Below, piece after piece: positions 38,967 through 47,595 of a stretch of 64,000 nucleotides of DNA. A program made the translations under genes and the position numbers. This DNA is from Methylacidiphilales bacterium (GTDB taxonomy: Bacteria; Verrucomicrobiota; Verrucomicrobiia; Methylacidiphilales; UBA1321). The stretch spans positions 1-64,000 of the forward strand of contig JAJSLI010000140.1 of NCBI GenBank assembly GCA_021272315.1, written 5' to 3'. Every line of letters begins with the position of its first letter. Position 1 is the first letter of the stretch. Below the pieces are notes generated by a model. That model was not told the origin of the DNA and searched no databases. It saw only the letters and a list, made by a program, of their open reading frames with translations.

Positions 38967-40007
38967 CTATTTGAATTCAGAGCGGAAGGCGTTAACGCCC
39001 TGCTGGACGTCTTGGAGCATGAGCGAAATGGAAGCAAGGCGCTCCATGCCGTGCAGGTAGGCGATGTTGGCAGTGGAGACGAGGTCTGCGCGCCAGACGA
39101 GGGTCTCGGTTTTACCGTTGACGCTGACGGGCCAGAGTTTTTCGAGTTCGATGTCGGCATAGATGCCTGAGCAGAGATAATATTCGATATCGGCGGATTG
39201 GATGGCGGTTCCATTGGTGATCTGGTAGATCGCGCCGGTACCGAGGGTGGCCTCATTTTCGACATCGAAGCATTCATAGTAAAGATTGGCGGGCGTGAGC
39301 TTCGACGAAGCATAAAGGGGCGTCTGGCTGAAGAGCGGGTGGAAATCGGCGTAGATTTTTGGGTCGGAGCGGATCAGGCTGGTAATTTCATTAAAGGGCT
39401 GGATGTCGCCGCCGCTGATGGCGTAGTTGGCGGTGGCGAATCTGTCGCCGAGAAAATTATCGATGCGTCCGGCGAGGATCTGGCTCCAGAAATTGACGAA
39501 GAGGGTTTTTTTATCGAGATTCTGCGCCTTGAGGGAGGTGATGACCTGCGCCTCGGCCTTGCTAATCTGCAGGGAGGGGCTGTCCGGATCAAGATTGGCA
39601 GTTGCGTCGAAGAGATAACCGACGGAGTTGTTGTCAGGCAGGGTTCCGAGACCGTTGAAATCGGTGGCGGTGGGCTTGGCGGGCAGGGACAAATGCATCC
39701 AGACCTTGAGCTCAGGATGGCTGGCCGGGGTCCAGGTCAGCAACTTGTGTGCAACCTCCGCGGGAGCGGCGTCGATGATGTAGAGCGACTGGACGGAGAT
39801 GCCGCGCTGAAAGTCGAGGAGGTTGCCGCGTTCCTGTTGGATTTGGCCTCCGGCAAGGGCCTCAATATCGACCGGCTTGCCGGCGAAGGCGCTAAAAGCA
39901 AGATCGCCGTTAAGGTCGGCGTGGAGCGGGGCAAGGATCACGAGGCTCGCGGCGAGCAGAAGGCCGAGGGATTTGGAGAGATGGAAGTGCAACGGGTTCA
40001 TGGCCAT
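38967..40007 (-). CDS. hypothetical secreted protein
   Basis: Signal peptide 'LSKSLGLLLAASLVILAPLHADL'; 346 aa. Confidence 0.6.
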   Translation of the reverse strand: MAMNPLHFHLSKSLGLLLAASLVILAPLHADLNGDLAFSAFAGKPVDIEALAGGQIQQERGNLLDFQRGISVQSLYIIDAAPAEVAHKLLTWTPASHPELKVWMHLSLPAKPTATDFNGLGTLPDNNSVGYLFDATANLDPDSPSLQISKAEAQVITSLKAQNLDKKTLFVNFWSQILAGRIDNFLGDRFATANYAISGGDIQPFNEITSLIRSDPKIYADFHPLFSQTPLYASSKLTPANLYYECFDVENEATLGTGAIYQITNGTAIQSADIEYYLCSGIYADIELEKLWPVSVNGKTETLVWRADLVSTANIAYLHGMERLASISLMLQDVQQGVNAFRSEFK

Positions 40008-40081
40008 AGAATGGATGAATCTTGGGATTAGAGGGATGGATTTGGTTTATTCCAAGAAAGATTCCGACCGAGTGCGACAGG

Positions 40082-40396
40082 TTACAACTTAAGACGACTC
40101 CTAAGCTCGGTGGCGCACGAGGAAATATCACTCTCGGTGATATCGTTGATTTGCCCGGCGAGGGCGAAATCTTTAGAGGTGACTTTGTGGGCGGCGGAGT
40201 GGGTGGAAAGGGAAAGTCGAACTGTCCGGTAGCGTATATCGATATCGGGATGGTGGTTGGCGGACTCGGCAAGGGAGGCGATTTTGAGCACCAGGGCAAT
40301 GGCCTCCATGAAGTCGGCGCGCTGGATGGTGCGAATGAGGGCATCACCCTGGTGCGTCCAGTCGGGGGGAGGGGCTTGGTTCATCAAAGTCATTGT
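40082..40396 (-). CDS. 4a-hydroxytetrahydrobiopterin (pterin-4a-carbinolamine) dehydratase-like
   Basis: 'RADFMEAIALVLKIASLAESANHHPDIDIRYRTVRLSLSTHSAAHKVTSKDFALAGQIN'. Confidence 0.9.
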   Translation of the reverse strand, partial: TMTLMNQAPPPDWTHQGDALIRTIQRADFMEAIALVLKIASLAESANHHPDIDIRYRTVRLSLSTHSAAHKVTSKDFALAGQINDITESDISSCATELRSRLKL

Positions 40397-40553
40397 AGAG
40401 GGCGTCTTGGAGGGAAGGCAAGTTGTGTCGTATTCTTGAAATGTCATAAAAAGAACAACGAAATAAAGATCCCCTCCTCAAATAACAGGCATACTTTTGG
40501 GGCGAAGCGTTATTGCCGTCCGCAGGACTTCTGATAGGGTCGATTCTTTTCCC

Positions 40554-41606
40554 ATGCAGGACGAAATTATTTCACTCAAGGAGCAAATCCTGGTGGCAAT
40601 CGCCGGAGCAGCCGATGCCGACGCGCTGGAAGCCGTGCGTATCCGGCATCTCTCCCGCAACGGGTCGCTGCCGCAATTGCTCGAGAAGATGAGCACCGTG
40701 CCGAAGGAGCAGCGGCCGATCGTGGGCAAGGCGGCCAACGAGGCCAAGAACGCCATCGCGGCGGCTTACGAGTCGCGCAAGACGGAATTGACCGCGGCAG
40801 CGGAGGCCGCCGATTTCGATCCGACGCTGCCGGGGCGTTATGAAGCGCCGGGCTCGCTCCATCCGGTCTTGCAGGTACGGGACCGGGCGATTGAGATTTT
40901 CCGGCGGCTCGGGTTCGCATTGGCCGACGGACCGGACATCGAGAATGAAGTTTTCAATTTCGACGCTTTGAACACGCCGCCGGACCATCCGGCGCGCAAC
41001 GAGCAGGACACCTTTTACCTGAAAGAGGATGGGCTTGCGCCAAGCCTCGGACTGGCCGCCGGAAGCGTTGGCGGGCGGCGGCTGATGCGGACACAAACTT
41101 CGACGGTGCAGATTCGCACGATGCTGGAGCGGCAGCCGCCCATACGGATCATTGCGCCGGGACGGTGCTATCGCCGGGATGAGATCGACGCGACGCACGG
41201 CATGTCGTTTTTCCAGATGGAGGGGCTCGTGGTCGATGAAGGGGTGACCTTGGCCGACCTGAAGGGGACGCTCGAGTATTTCTTTCGCGAATTGCTGGGC
41301 GGTGATCTCAAATTCCGTTTCCGGCCCCATTTCTTTCCGTTCACCGAGCCGAGTTTCGAGGTCGATTGCGCGCGAACGGGCAGCCAGGTGAAGGGGAAGG
41401 AATGGCTCGAGATCAGCGGCTGTGGAATGGTCGATCCGGAGGTGTTCCGGCAGGTGGGCTACGACGAGGAGAAGTACACCGGCTACGCGTTCGGGTTTGG
41501 GATCGAGCGGATCGCGATCATGCGGCATGGGATTCCTGATCTGCGTTTTTTCACCGAAAACGATGTGCGTTTCCTGCGCCAGTTCAGCACGCGGCTGGAT
41601 GGTTGA
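40554..41606 (+). CDS. pheS: phenylalanyl-tRNA synthetase alpha subunit
   Basis: 'FNFDALNTPPDHPARNEQDTFYL', 'LMRTQTSTVQIRTM', 'GRCYRRDEIDATHGMSFFQMEGLVVD', 'YTGYAFGFGIERIAIMRHGIPDLRFF'. Confidence 0.97.
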   Translation: MQDEIISLKEQILVAIAGAADADALEAVRIRHLSRNGSLPQLLEKMSTVPKEQRPIVGKAANEAKNAIAAAYESRKTELTAAAEAADFDPTLPGRYEAPGSLHPVLQVRDRAIEIFRRLGFALADGPDIENEVFNFDALNTPPDHPARNEQDTFYLKEDGLAPSLGLAAGSVGGRRLMRTQTSTVQIRTMLERQPPIRIIAPGRCYRRDEIDATHGMSFFQMEGLVVDEGVTLADLKGTLEYFFRELLGGDLKFRFRPHFFPFTEPSFEVDCARTGSQVKGKEWLEISGCGMVDPEVFRQVGYDEEKYTGYAFGFGIERIAIMRHGIPDLRFFTENDVRFLRQFSTRLDG

Positions 41607-41874
41607 TGCGGTATTGTTCATATAGGCTAATAATTTAGTTTTTCGTGTTTCGTGGCGAAAAAGAATCGGTTTAGTGGAGCTTTGTGGCGCTTTGCTGCGT
41701 CTTGCTGCGTCCAATGCGACTTTGGGGTTGCCGGGTGATGGTGCGGTGTCCTCGTTTGCACGCTGAAACCAGAGAGAATCCGTTCCGGCAGCGGTCTGAT
41801 GGCGGGCTTGTCGAATCTTTCTGGAGATGGGGCGTCCATGGCCGCACATTACCTCTGCCCGACCCCTGCTGTCT

Positions 41875-41960
41875 TGGCGTCTTGCGCGAAAAGCGCGATA
41901 GCGGATATTTAAAAGCAAAATATGCCTGCTCCGAGTGAGCAAGCGTGCCTGTCTCTTTTA
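41875..41960 (+). repeat. dispersed repeat copy 1
   Basis: GCGCGAAAAGCGCGATAGCGGATATTTAAAAGCAAAATATGCCTGCTCCGAGTGAGC...; homologous to 43437-43520 and 44604-44695. Confidence 0.8.
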
Positions 41961-42112
41961 CGCGCCGTGCGCACACGGGGCAGACCCCATTTCCAATGAA
42001 TGAAAATACCTGGCCGTGTATCCGTCAGCTTTATCGCAAACCGAAACCCTCAAAACCGGCTGAGGCACAATCCCAGATACAGACATTCTTTCTCAGCCGC
42101 CTGCCATGTTTT

Positions 42113-42295
42113 TCAATTATTCAACCGGGAATCTTCTTTTTGTTCATAATGTTGATCGGTAACCGGACTATTCAGTGTGTTACCCTGATAGCTGCCGGTG
42201 GGAGCTGATTGACCCTGCTTACCAAGGTCATACCCCGCACAACCTGTGACTGATACGAGGCCAACGATTAAAAGTAATAGAGCCTGTTTTTTCAT
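42113..42295 (-). CDS. small lipoprotein (60 aa)
   Basis: 'MKKQALLLLIVGLVSVTGCAGYDLGKQGQSAPTGSYQGNTLNSPVTDQHYEQKEDSRLNN*' with lipobox VTGC. Confidence 0.7.
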   Translation of the reverse strand: MKKQALLLLIVGLVSVTGCAGYDLGKQGQSAPTGSYQGNTLNSPVTDQHYEQKEDSRLNN

Positions 42296-42630
42296 GGAAA
42301 ATGCACGGTGAAAATTCACGAACCTGTCATTGAGCACAATACAAGAGAAAGATGAAGGCACAATGGGTATCCGTATCCGCAACTTGGGAGAGCAGGGGAC
42401 AGGTACCCGAATACGGGTCCGGCATCTTGACTTGAGCGTAGGGCGAGTCGGAGATAGCAAAGAGGTATGCCAAGGTTGCCGCGGACCCATCTGGAGCGAG
42501 GGTGGTTTCATGTCCTCGATTGTGGCAATCATGGGCAAATGTTTTTTCGGCAACCGGAAGAACACGCCGTTTCCCTCCAGATCGTGAGCCAGGCCATCAA
42601 GAGGGTCATTCATCCCCAACGGCAATCCGC

Positions 42631-43422
42631 ATGATCATCCGTTACCTGGGCCAGGTCGGCTTTCTTTTTCAGCACCACGGCCTCACCGTCGTCATCGATC
42701 CTTACCTGAGCGACTCCGTCGCCGAGGCCGATTCAATCTGGGTACGCAACTACCGCCCGCCCGTCCAGCCCCATGCGCTCCACGGCGTCGACCTGGTTCT
42801 TTGCACCCACGATCATGGAGATCACACCGATCCCGAAAGCCTCCTCGGCATTCTTTCCGCTTCGCCCAAATGCCACTTCGCCGGGCCGAAAATCAGCGCC
42901 CGGGAAATGGAACGCGCGGGCATTCCGCAATCCCAAATCACGGTGCTCAATGAGGACTCCGGGCTGACGCTGCGCGATCTCACCGTCGAACCGGTTGCCG
43001 CCGCCCACGAGGAGTACGAGACCGATCCGGAAGGCCACCATCGTTTTCTCGGTTATCTGCTGCATTGGGACGGCATCACGCTCTATCACGCCGGCGATAC
43101 CGTCGTCACCCCCGAGCTCGAAAACGCGGTGGGACAGCACGCCATCGAAATCGGCTTCCTGCCCATCAACGGACGCAGCGACGAACGGCACAAGCAGGAC
43201 ATCGTCGGCAACATGGATGCAGCGGAAGCCATCCGCTTCTCCGCCGCCTTGGCGAAGAAAAAAGGCTTTCACCTGCTCGTCCCGACTCACTACGACCTTT
43301 TTGCCATTAACGGCGCCGAACTGGCCCACTTTGCCGCCATCTGGGAGAAAACTCCCGAACCAAAACCCAAGTTCAGGTCGTTTCGTCCCGGAGAACAAAT
43401 CGTCTATCAGAGAAGTTCCTGA
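42631..43422 (+). CDS. metallo-beta-lactamase-fold hydrolase, UlaG-like
   Basis: 'MIIRYLGQVGFLFQHHGLTVVIDPYLSDS', 'LCTHDHGDHTDPESL', 'LYHAGDTVV', 'LPINGRSDERH', 'LVPTHYDLF'. Confidence 0.9.
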   Translation: MIIRYLGQVGFLFQHHGLTVVIDPYLSDSVAEADSIWVRNYRPPVQPHALHGVDLVLCTHDHGDHTDPESLLGILSASPKCHFAGPKISAREMERAGIPQSQITVLNEDSGLTLRDLTVEPVAAAHEEYETDPEGHHRFLGYLLHWDGITLYHAGDTVVTPELENAVGQHAIEIGFLPINGRSDERHKQDIVGNMDAAEAIRFSAALAKKKGFHLLVPTHYDLFAINGAELAHFAAIWEKTPEPKPKFRSFRPGEQIVYQRSS

Positions 43423-43436
43423 AACATAGTGGAGTG

Positions 43437-43520
43437 GCGGCGTCTTTAGCGAAAAGCGCGATAGCGGGGATTTAAAAGCAGAGGTTTGAAAAGATACCTG
43501 GCCGTGTGCCTCTTTTTTCA
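43437..43520 (+). repeat. dispersed repeat copy 2
   Basis: GCGAAAAGCGCGATAGCGGGGATTTAAAAGCAGAGGTTTGAAAAGATACCTGGCCGTGTGCC. Confidence 0.8.
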
Positions 43521-44306
43521 AGGCGCGTTGATCCAAGGCAGAAGCTCGCTTGCAACGTAGTGGTACAGTTTCGGGAGGCGGGAACTGTTGATCCTCAGAA
43601 TCTCCGGTGCAATCGCGCGTTTCCAAACGACAGAGGGATCAATCGCGGAAATTCTCTCCGCGTCGTTACCGCGAATCACTTTGAGCAACGCTTTCAGGGA
43701 CTTGATGACGGCACGCTCTTCCTGCTCCTTGCCGACAGCTTCCATCAAATCCCGCGTGGCCACGGCCATGCACAGAATCAAAAGCTTCAAGTGGAAGCGG
43801 TCATGCTCCTTGTCGGCAGCGTTTCTCACGCCGTCCGGGGCAAGCGCCAAGGCTATTTTCCCTTTGATGAGGGCGGTTCTGTTGGCGATTTTCGCCATGC
43901 GCTCTTTCCCCTGCTTGTCACGGATTAGAACCTCTGCGGTATCCCGTTCCAAGTCCCGGTCTGTCACGCCGTACATTCCGCTGAGCACCTGGATAACGGT
44001 CTCGGGCCTTTCTCCGCTGGTGTCCACCAAGGCCGCCCGGTCTGTTCCGGCGTACCCTTGCTCTACCTCCACAAGCTTTAGCCCCGTCGCCCTGGCAATG
44101 GCCAGTGTTTGCGCCCGCTGTCGCGCCACAACGTCCAGGTCTTCGCTGGTGAAGGGGCGATAAGAGGCCAGTTCGGGATTCTTCCTACAGGCTTGCTCGC
44201 ACCAATAATTGACGGCTTGACCGCCGATAACGGTCGCCACTTCGCCTTTGGGCGGGTGAGCAAAAATGGCCGGGAGAAACTCTTTAAATTGCCGCGCCTT
44301 GGCCAT
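43518..44306 (-). CDS. nucleotidyltransferase-like protein (AbiEii/MNT-like fold suspected)
   Basis: 'VATVIGGQAVNYW...YRPFTSEDLDVVA' resembles the GG..A.N / S.DLD nucleotidyltransferase motif. Confidence 0.6.
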   Translation of the reverse strand: MAKARQFKEFLPAIFAHPPKGEVATVIGGQAVNYWCEQACRKNPELASYRPFTSEDLDVVARQRAQTLAIARATGLKLVEVEQGYAGTDRAALVDTSGERPETVIQVLSGMYGVTDRDLERDTAEVLIRDKQGKERMAKIANRTALIKGKIALALAPDGVRNAADKEHDRFHLKLLILCMAVATRDLMEAVGKEQEERAVIKSLKALLKVIRGNDAERISAIDPSVVWKRAIAPEILRINSSRLPKLYHYVASELLPWINAP

Positions 44307-44475
44307 GACGGACGACCCGCGACTGGACGCCATGAAAAAGAGAGGCGCGTTCCTGGGCGACACGCGGGCTTATGCGACCGGCCTGGACACGGGCACGCTG
44401 CTGCTCCCGCGCCTCATTCTTGAGGCGCAGGGCATCGGCATAGCTGAATTGAGAGGGGGCAATTTTCCGCGGCAT
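44284..44475 (-). CDS. small protein upstream of and overlapping nucleotidyltransferase
   Basis: 63-aa ORF 'MPRKIAPSQFSYADALRLKNEAREQQRARVQAGRISPRVAQERASLFHG...' overlapping the next start by ~23 bp. Confidence 0.5.
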   Translation of the reverse strand: MPRKIAPSQFSYADALRLKNEAREQQRARVQAGRISPRVAQERASLFHGVQSRVVRHGQGAAI

Positions 44476-44603
44476 AAAATCCGGTGTCGTTTCTCGGACA
44501 CGCCACGTTCGGCTCGGGAGCCGCCATTGTCAAGTTCAGGGTGGCCGGAACTCCCGGATGATGGATTTTATTCATTTCCGCACCCTAACCCGCCGCCCCC
44601 GAT

Positions 44604-44695
44604 CCTGCGCGAAAAGGGCGATAGCGGGCATTTAAAAGCAGAGGCTTGAAAAGATGCCTGCTCCGAGTGAGCCGGGGTGCCGATCCCCTTTACTC
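44604..44695 (+). repeat. dispersed repeat copy 3
   Basis: GCGCGAAAAGGGCGATAGCGGGCATTTAAAAGCAGAGGCTTGAAAAGATGCCTGCTCCGAGTGAGC. Confidence 0.8.
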
Positions 44696-44794
44696 CCTAA
44701 CTTTGTGTCAATAGTAAGGTCTGACCCCTTTACAGCAAGAATTTAGCCGTTGCTTGCCATGATTGCATGCCTGCGTTTAAATCAGTTTTACGCC

Positions 44795-45733
44795 ATGCCG
44801 ACAAGGAAACCCAGGATTCGAGGGCGCTATTCGATTGGCGAGTGGTATGGGATAGGTTTCGAGAAGTTGAATCCAAACGATTGGCGTGCACAAGCCACTG
44901 AGGAGATCAAGGTCGACGGTCTTAGCGGTAAGGATTGTCCATTTCGCCTAAACTCGCCTTGTAACAAAAAGGGAGGCGTGTGCAGTCTACGATTTTACGA
45001 ACAAATCAATTCGGGACCAGTACGAGGAACCGGCCCCATTATCACAACGTGCCCAAATCGCTTTCTTGAAGAAAATACCATTTATCGTTGGGTAGGTGAG
45101 ACTTTACTCGGCACCAGCGAACCTGTCATGCTCTCTGAGATTGGCTTTTTGGACCGCCTGAAGAATGCTGAAGCAGGTGAAGAGGAAGAAGACGGAGATT
45201 TCATCGGACGCATCGACAACGTACTTCTTCATCCAGAACGAAAACCGCTTGATTGGTGTGCCTTGGAAATTCAGGGCGTCTATTTTTCAGGTCAAGCGAT
45301 GAAAAAAGAGTTTAATATGCTCGCTCAGCTTGAGGGGGACAATCTGCCTTTCCCGGCAGCTCATCGTCGCCCGGATTGGCGTAGCTCAGGACCAAAACGA
45401 CTACTGCCCCAATTGCAAACCAAGACGCCAACCATTCGGACTTGGGGTAAAAAAATTGCCGTAGTAATTGACGAAGCATTTTTTGGTTCCCTAGTTGGAC
45501 TGGATCGCGAAAAGCACCTTTCTAACTCGGAAATTGCATGGTTCGTCGTGGCGTATCATCCATCTGAGAAAGGTTGGAAATTGACTCCTAAAGAAGTCGT
45601 TTTCACAAGACTTGAAGCCTCAGTCAAGGCCCTAACGGGCGGAACACCCCTTTCAAAAGAAACCTTTGAAAAGCAACTGGTCACAAAGCTAAAATTAACC
45701 ATGCCGAATCATCCGTTGACGACGCAGCTTTGA
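44795..45733 (+). CDS. NotI-family type II restriction endonuclease
   Basis: 'IGEWYG', Cys cluster 'CPFRLNSPCNKKGGVCSLRFYE...TTCPNRFLEEN', 'WVGETLL', 'DFIGRIDNVLL...WCALEIQGVYFSG'; adjacent to DNA methylase (ORF opens upstream at 44750). Confidence 0.75.
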   Translation: MPTRKPRIRGRYSIGEWYGIGFEKLNPNDWRAQATEEIKVDGLSGKDCPFRLNSPCNKKGGVCSLRFYEQINSGPVRGTGPIITTCPNRFLEENTIYRWVGETLLGTSEPVMLSEIGFLDRLKNAEAGEEEEDGDFIGRIDNVLLHPERKPLDWCALEIQGVYFSGQAMKKEFNMLAQLEGDNLPFPAAHRRPDWRSSGPKRLLPQLQTKTPTIRTWGKKIAVVIDEAFFGSLVGLDREKHLSNSEIAWFVVAYHPSEKGWKLTPKEVVFTRLEASVKALTGGTPLSKETFEKQLVTKLKLTMPNHPLTTQL

Positions 45734-45735
45734 TT

Positions 45736-46767
45736 TTAGGACTTCAACCAACTTAGATCCCGGCCTATCAGCAATTCAGTCATTTTTGCATGGTGCGTAT
45801 TTTTCATAGCTACGGGTCGGCTCTCAAAACCAAACTTCTTTGCCAACTCCAAAACCTCAACGGTGTTGTCATAGCTCATAAGAAAGTCTCCTTTGCATTC
45901 TTTCATCTGGCGGAAAAGACGCTCTTGATCGATCTCCCAGTTTGCATAAAGCCTGCGTGCAGCTTGGGTATACGGAGGGTCGATGTAAAAAACTGCATCC
46001 ACATCGGCTTGCTGTTCCCGAATCAAATTAAATCCATCTCCTTCCACAAAAGTTAATCGGTCTTTGAGGCAGTTAATCTCCCGAATGCGACGCGCAAGTG
46101 TTTCCGGATACCACCGTGAACTTATGCCTTTGCCATTCTCCCCAGTCTTAACCAGTCCCGCACCTGGAGCCATAATTCCCCCTCTTTGGACACGATTACG
46201 CAAAATCGTTTGAAAGGCTTTATCACGAAGATCAACCGGGTAGGTTTGAAGTACCTGACGAGCTGCTTCCTCACTCAGGTCAAAATCCAAGATTTTTCGT
46301 ACCAACCATTCGGATTGACCATTGAGGATTATCCTCCAAACCGCCGCCACTCCTGAATCAAGTTCGGAAAAAATTACATGTTTGGCCAAGTTCTCAAATG
46401 CTGCCGTCAGGCTAATAATTGCCCCTCCGGCAAACGGCTCAATCAATCGTATTGGTTTCTTGGAGCAAGATCGCAGCCAATCTCGAACGTAAGGAACAAG
46501 CCAAGTCTTTCCCCCCGGATATCGAAAGGGGCTTCGCTGCGGAACACTCGAAACATTAATGGGCTGATCCGCAACGTATTCAACTTTTTTGGCAGGAACC
46601 AAGTCCAGCACTAACGAGTTAAGCTCTTCGCGAAGTCGAAAACCTCCCGTTGAGTCTAAGCGACGCGCAAGGTGTAAAAGCTGATCCGCCATAACCTCGG
46701 GAACACGGATTACGGTGGTTTTGGCAGAATTCCACTTTTTGGGATATGTCGTTGATGAACGCGCCAT
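45736..46767 (-). CDS. D12-class (Dam-like) N6-adenine DNA methyltransferase with N-terminal DNA-binding-like segment
   Basis: 'SPFRYPGGKTWLVPYVRDWL', 'FAGGAIISLTAAF', 'FYIDPPYTQAARRLY'; N-terminus 'KTTVIRVPEVMADQLLHLARRLD'. Confidence 0.9.
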   Translation of the reverse strand: MARSSTTYPKKWNSAKTTVIRVPEVMADQLLHLARRLDSTGGFRLREELNSLVLDLVPAKKVEYVADQPINVSSVPQRSPFRYPGGKTWLVPYVRDWLRSCSKKPIRLIEPFAGGAIISLTAAFENLAKHVIFSELDSGVAAVWRIILNGQSEWLVRKILDFDLSEEAARQVLQTYPVDLRDKAFQTILRNRVQRGGIMAPGAGLVKTGENGKGISSRWYPETLARRIREINCLKDRLTFVEGDGFNLIREQQADVDAVFYIDPPYTQAARRLYANWEIDQERLFRQMKECKGDFLMSYDNTVEVLELAKKFGFESRPVAMKNTHHAKMTELLIGRDLSWLKS

Positions 46768-46770
46768 ATC

Positions 46771-46785
46771 TCCCTGTTACAGGGA
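46771..46785. promoter_or_regulatory. palindrome TCCCTGTTACAGGGA just upstream of methylase ATG
   Basis: 15-bp odd palindrome 3 bp from the start codon (46767). Confidence 0.7.
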
Positions 46786-46806
46786 TCGAAAAAGCCTGTC
46801 AAGCTT

Positions 46807-46832
46807 GTTACAGGGATTTTTATCCCTGTAAC
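46807..46832. promoter_or_regulatory. inverted repeat GTTACAGGGAT-TTTT-ATCCCTGTAAC upstream of methylase
   Basis: Perfect 11-bp stem; shares half-site GTTACAGGGA with 46771-46785. Confidence 0.75.
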
Positions 46833-46963
46833 TCACTATTTCTATGGTAATTTAGAAAGCTAAAATTAGCAAGATGCGTGAAAAAGGAACAGGTACGAAT
46901 GGCGTTAAGATAAGGCGTATTTAGGACGAGGGGCGCGATAGGGTTCGCGGCGGGCGATGCTCT

Positions 46964-47536
46964 TTATTTCCGGGCGGCGCGGTAGTAGCAGGCGAGGCAA
47001 AACTGGCCGAGGGCGCCGACGACGGCCACGGTGTAGTAGAAGATTCGTTCCCAGAGCAGAATCATCGGAAGCAAGCTGGTGGCAAAATCCTGGTCACCTC
47101 CGGACGAACTGGCCAATAGGCTCCGGACGTCGGGCGAGAGGGAAACGAAGGTGCCGTGATAACCGCCGTAGATGACAAAAAGGAGCGAGAAGAGGCATTG
47201 GTTCCACCAGCCGTAGATCGCGCCGCGCGCGTCGGCGGCCAGAAACAGGGAATGGACCTTGAATTCGACAATCGTCATGCCGGTGAGGAGGACGCCGCTG
47301 ATGAAACCTTCCAAGTCGGGTCCGAAGAGAAAAAAGACCCACGACACGAGAGCGGAAAAGAGGAGCCAAAACCGGCTCCAGTAGGCCGCCCGGGCCCGTT
47401 TCAAAAGGCGCCAGCCTGTCTGCACCAACGCCTGGACTTCGGCGGAACGGAGGTAGTCTTCGACCGATTCCGGGCGCCCCGCTTCGCGGAGGAGCGTTTC
47501 CAGCGCCGATTCCGGGATTTGGACCAGTTTGGACAT
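46964..47536 (-). CDS. hypothetical membrane protein
   Basis: 'MSKLVQIPESALETLLREAGRPESVEDYL...' with several TM segments. Confidence 0.6.
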   Translation of the reverse strand: MSKLVQIPESALETLLREAGRPESVEDYLRSAEVQALVQTGWRLLKRARAAYWSRFWLLFSALVSWVFFLFGPDLEGFISGVLLTGMTIVEFKVHSLFLAADARGAIYGWWNQCLFSLLFVIYGGYHGTFVSLSPDVRSLLASSSGGDQDFATSLLPMILLWERIFYYTVAVVGALGQFCLACYYRAARK

Positions 47537-47595
47537 GGGGCAAGGATAGCATGGCTTACAAGTTTCTCCCACCGCTTCCAGAGAGTGATGGCGTG

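Noticed and set aside
40554-41606. Absence of pheT directly after pheS as a novelty
   Set aside because: pheS and pheT are known to be unlinked in some bacteria; pheT may be outside the window
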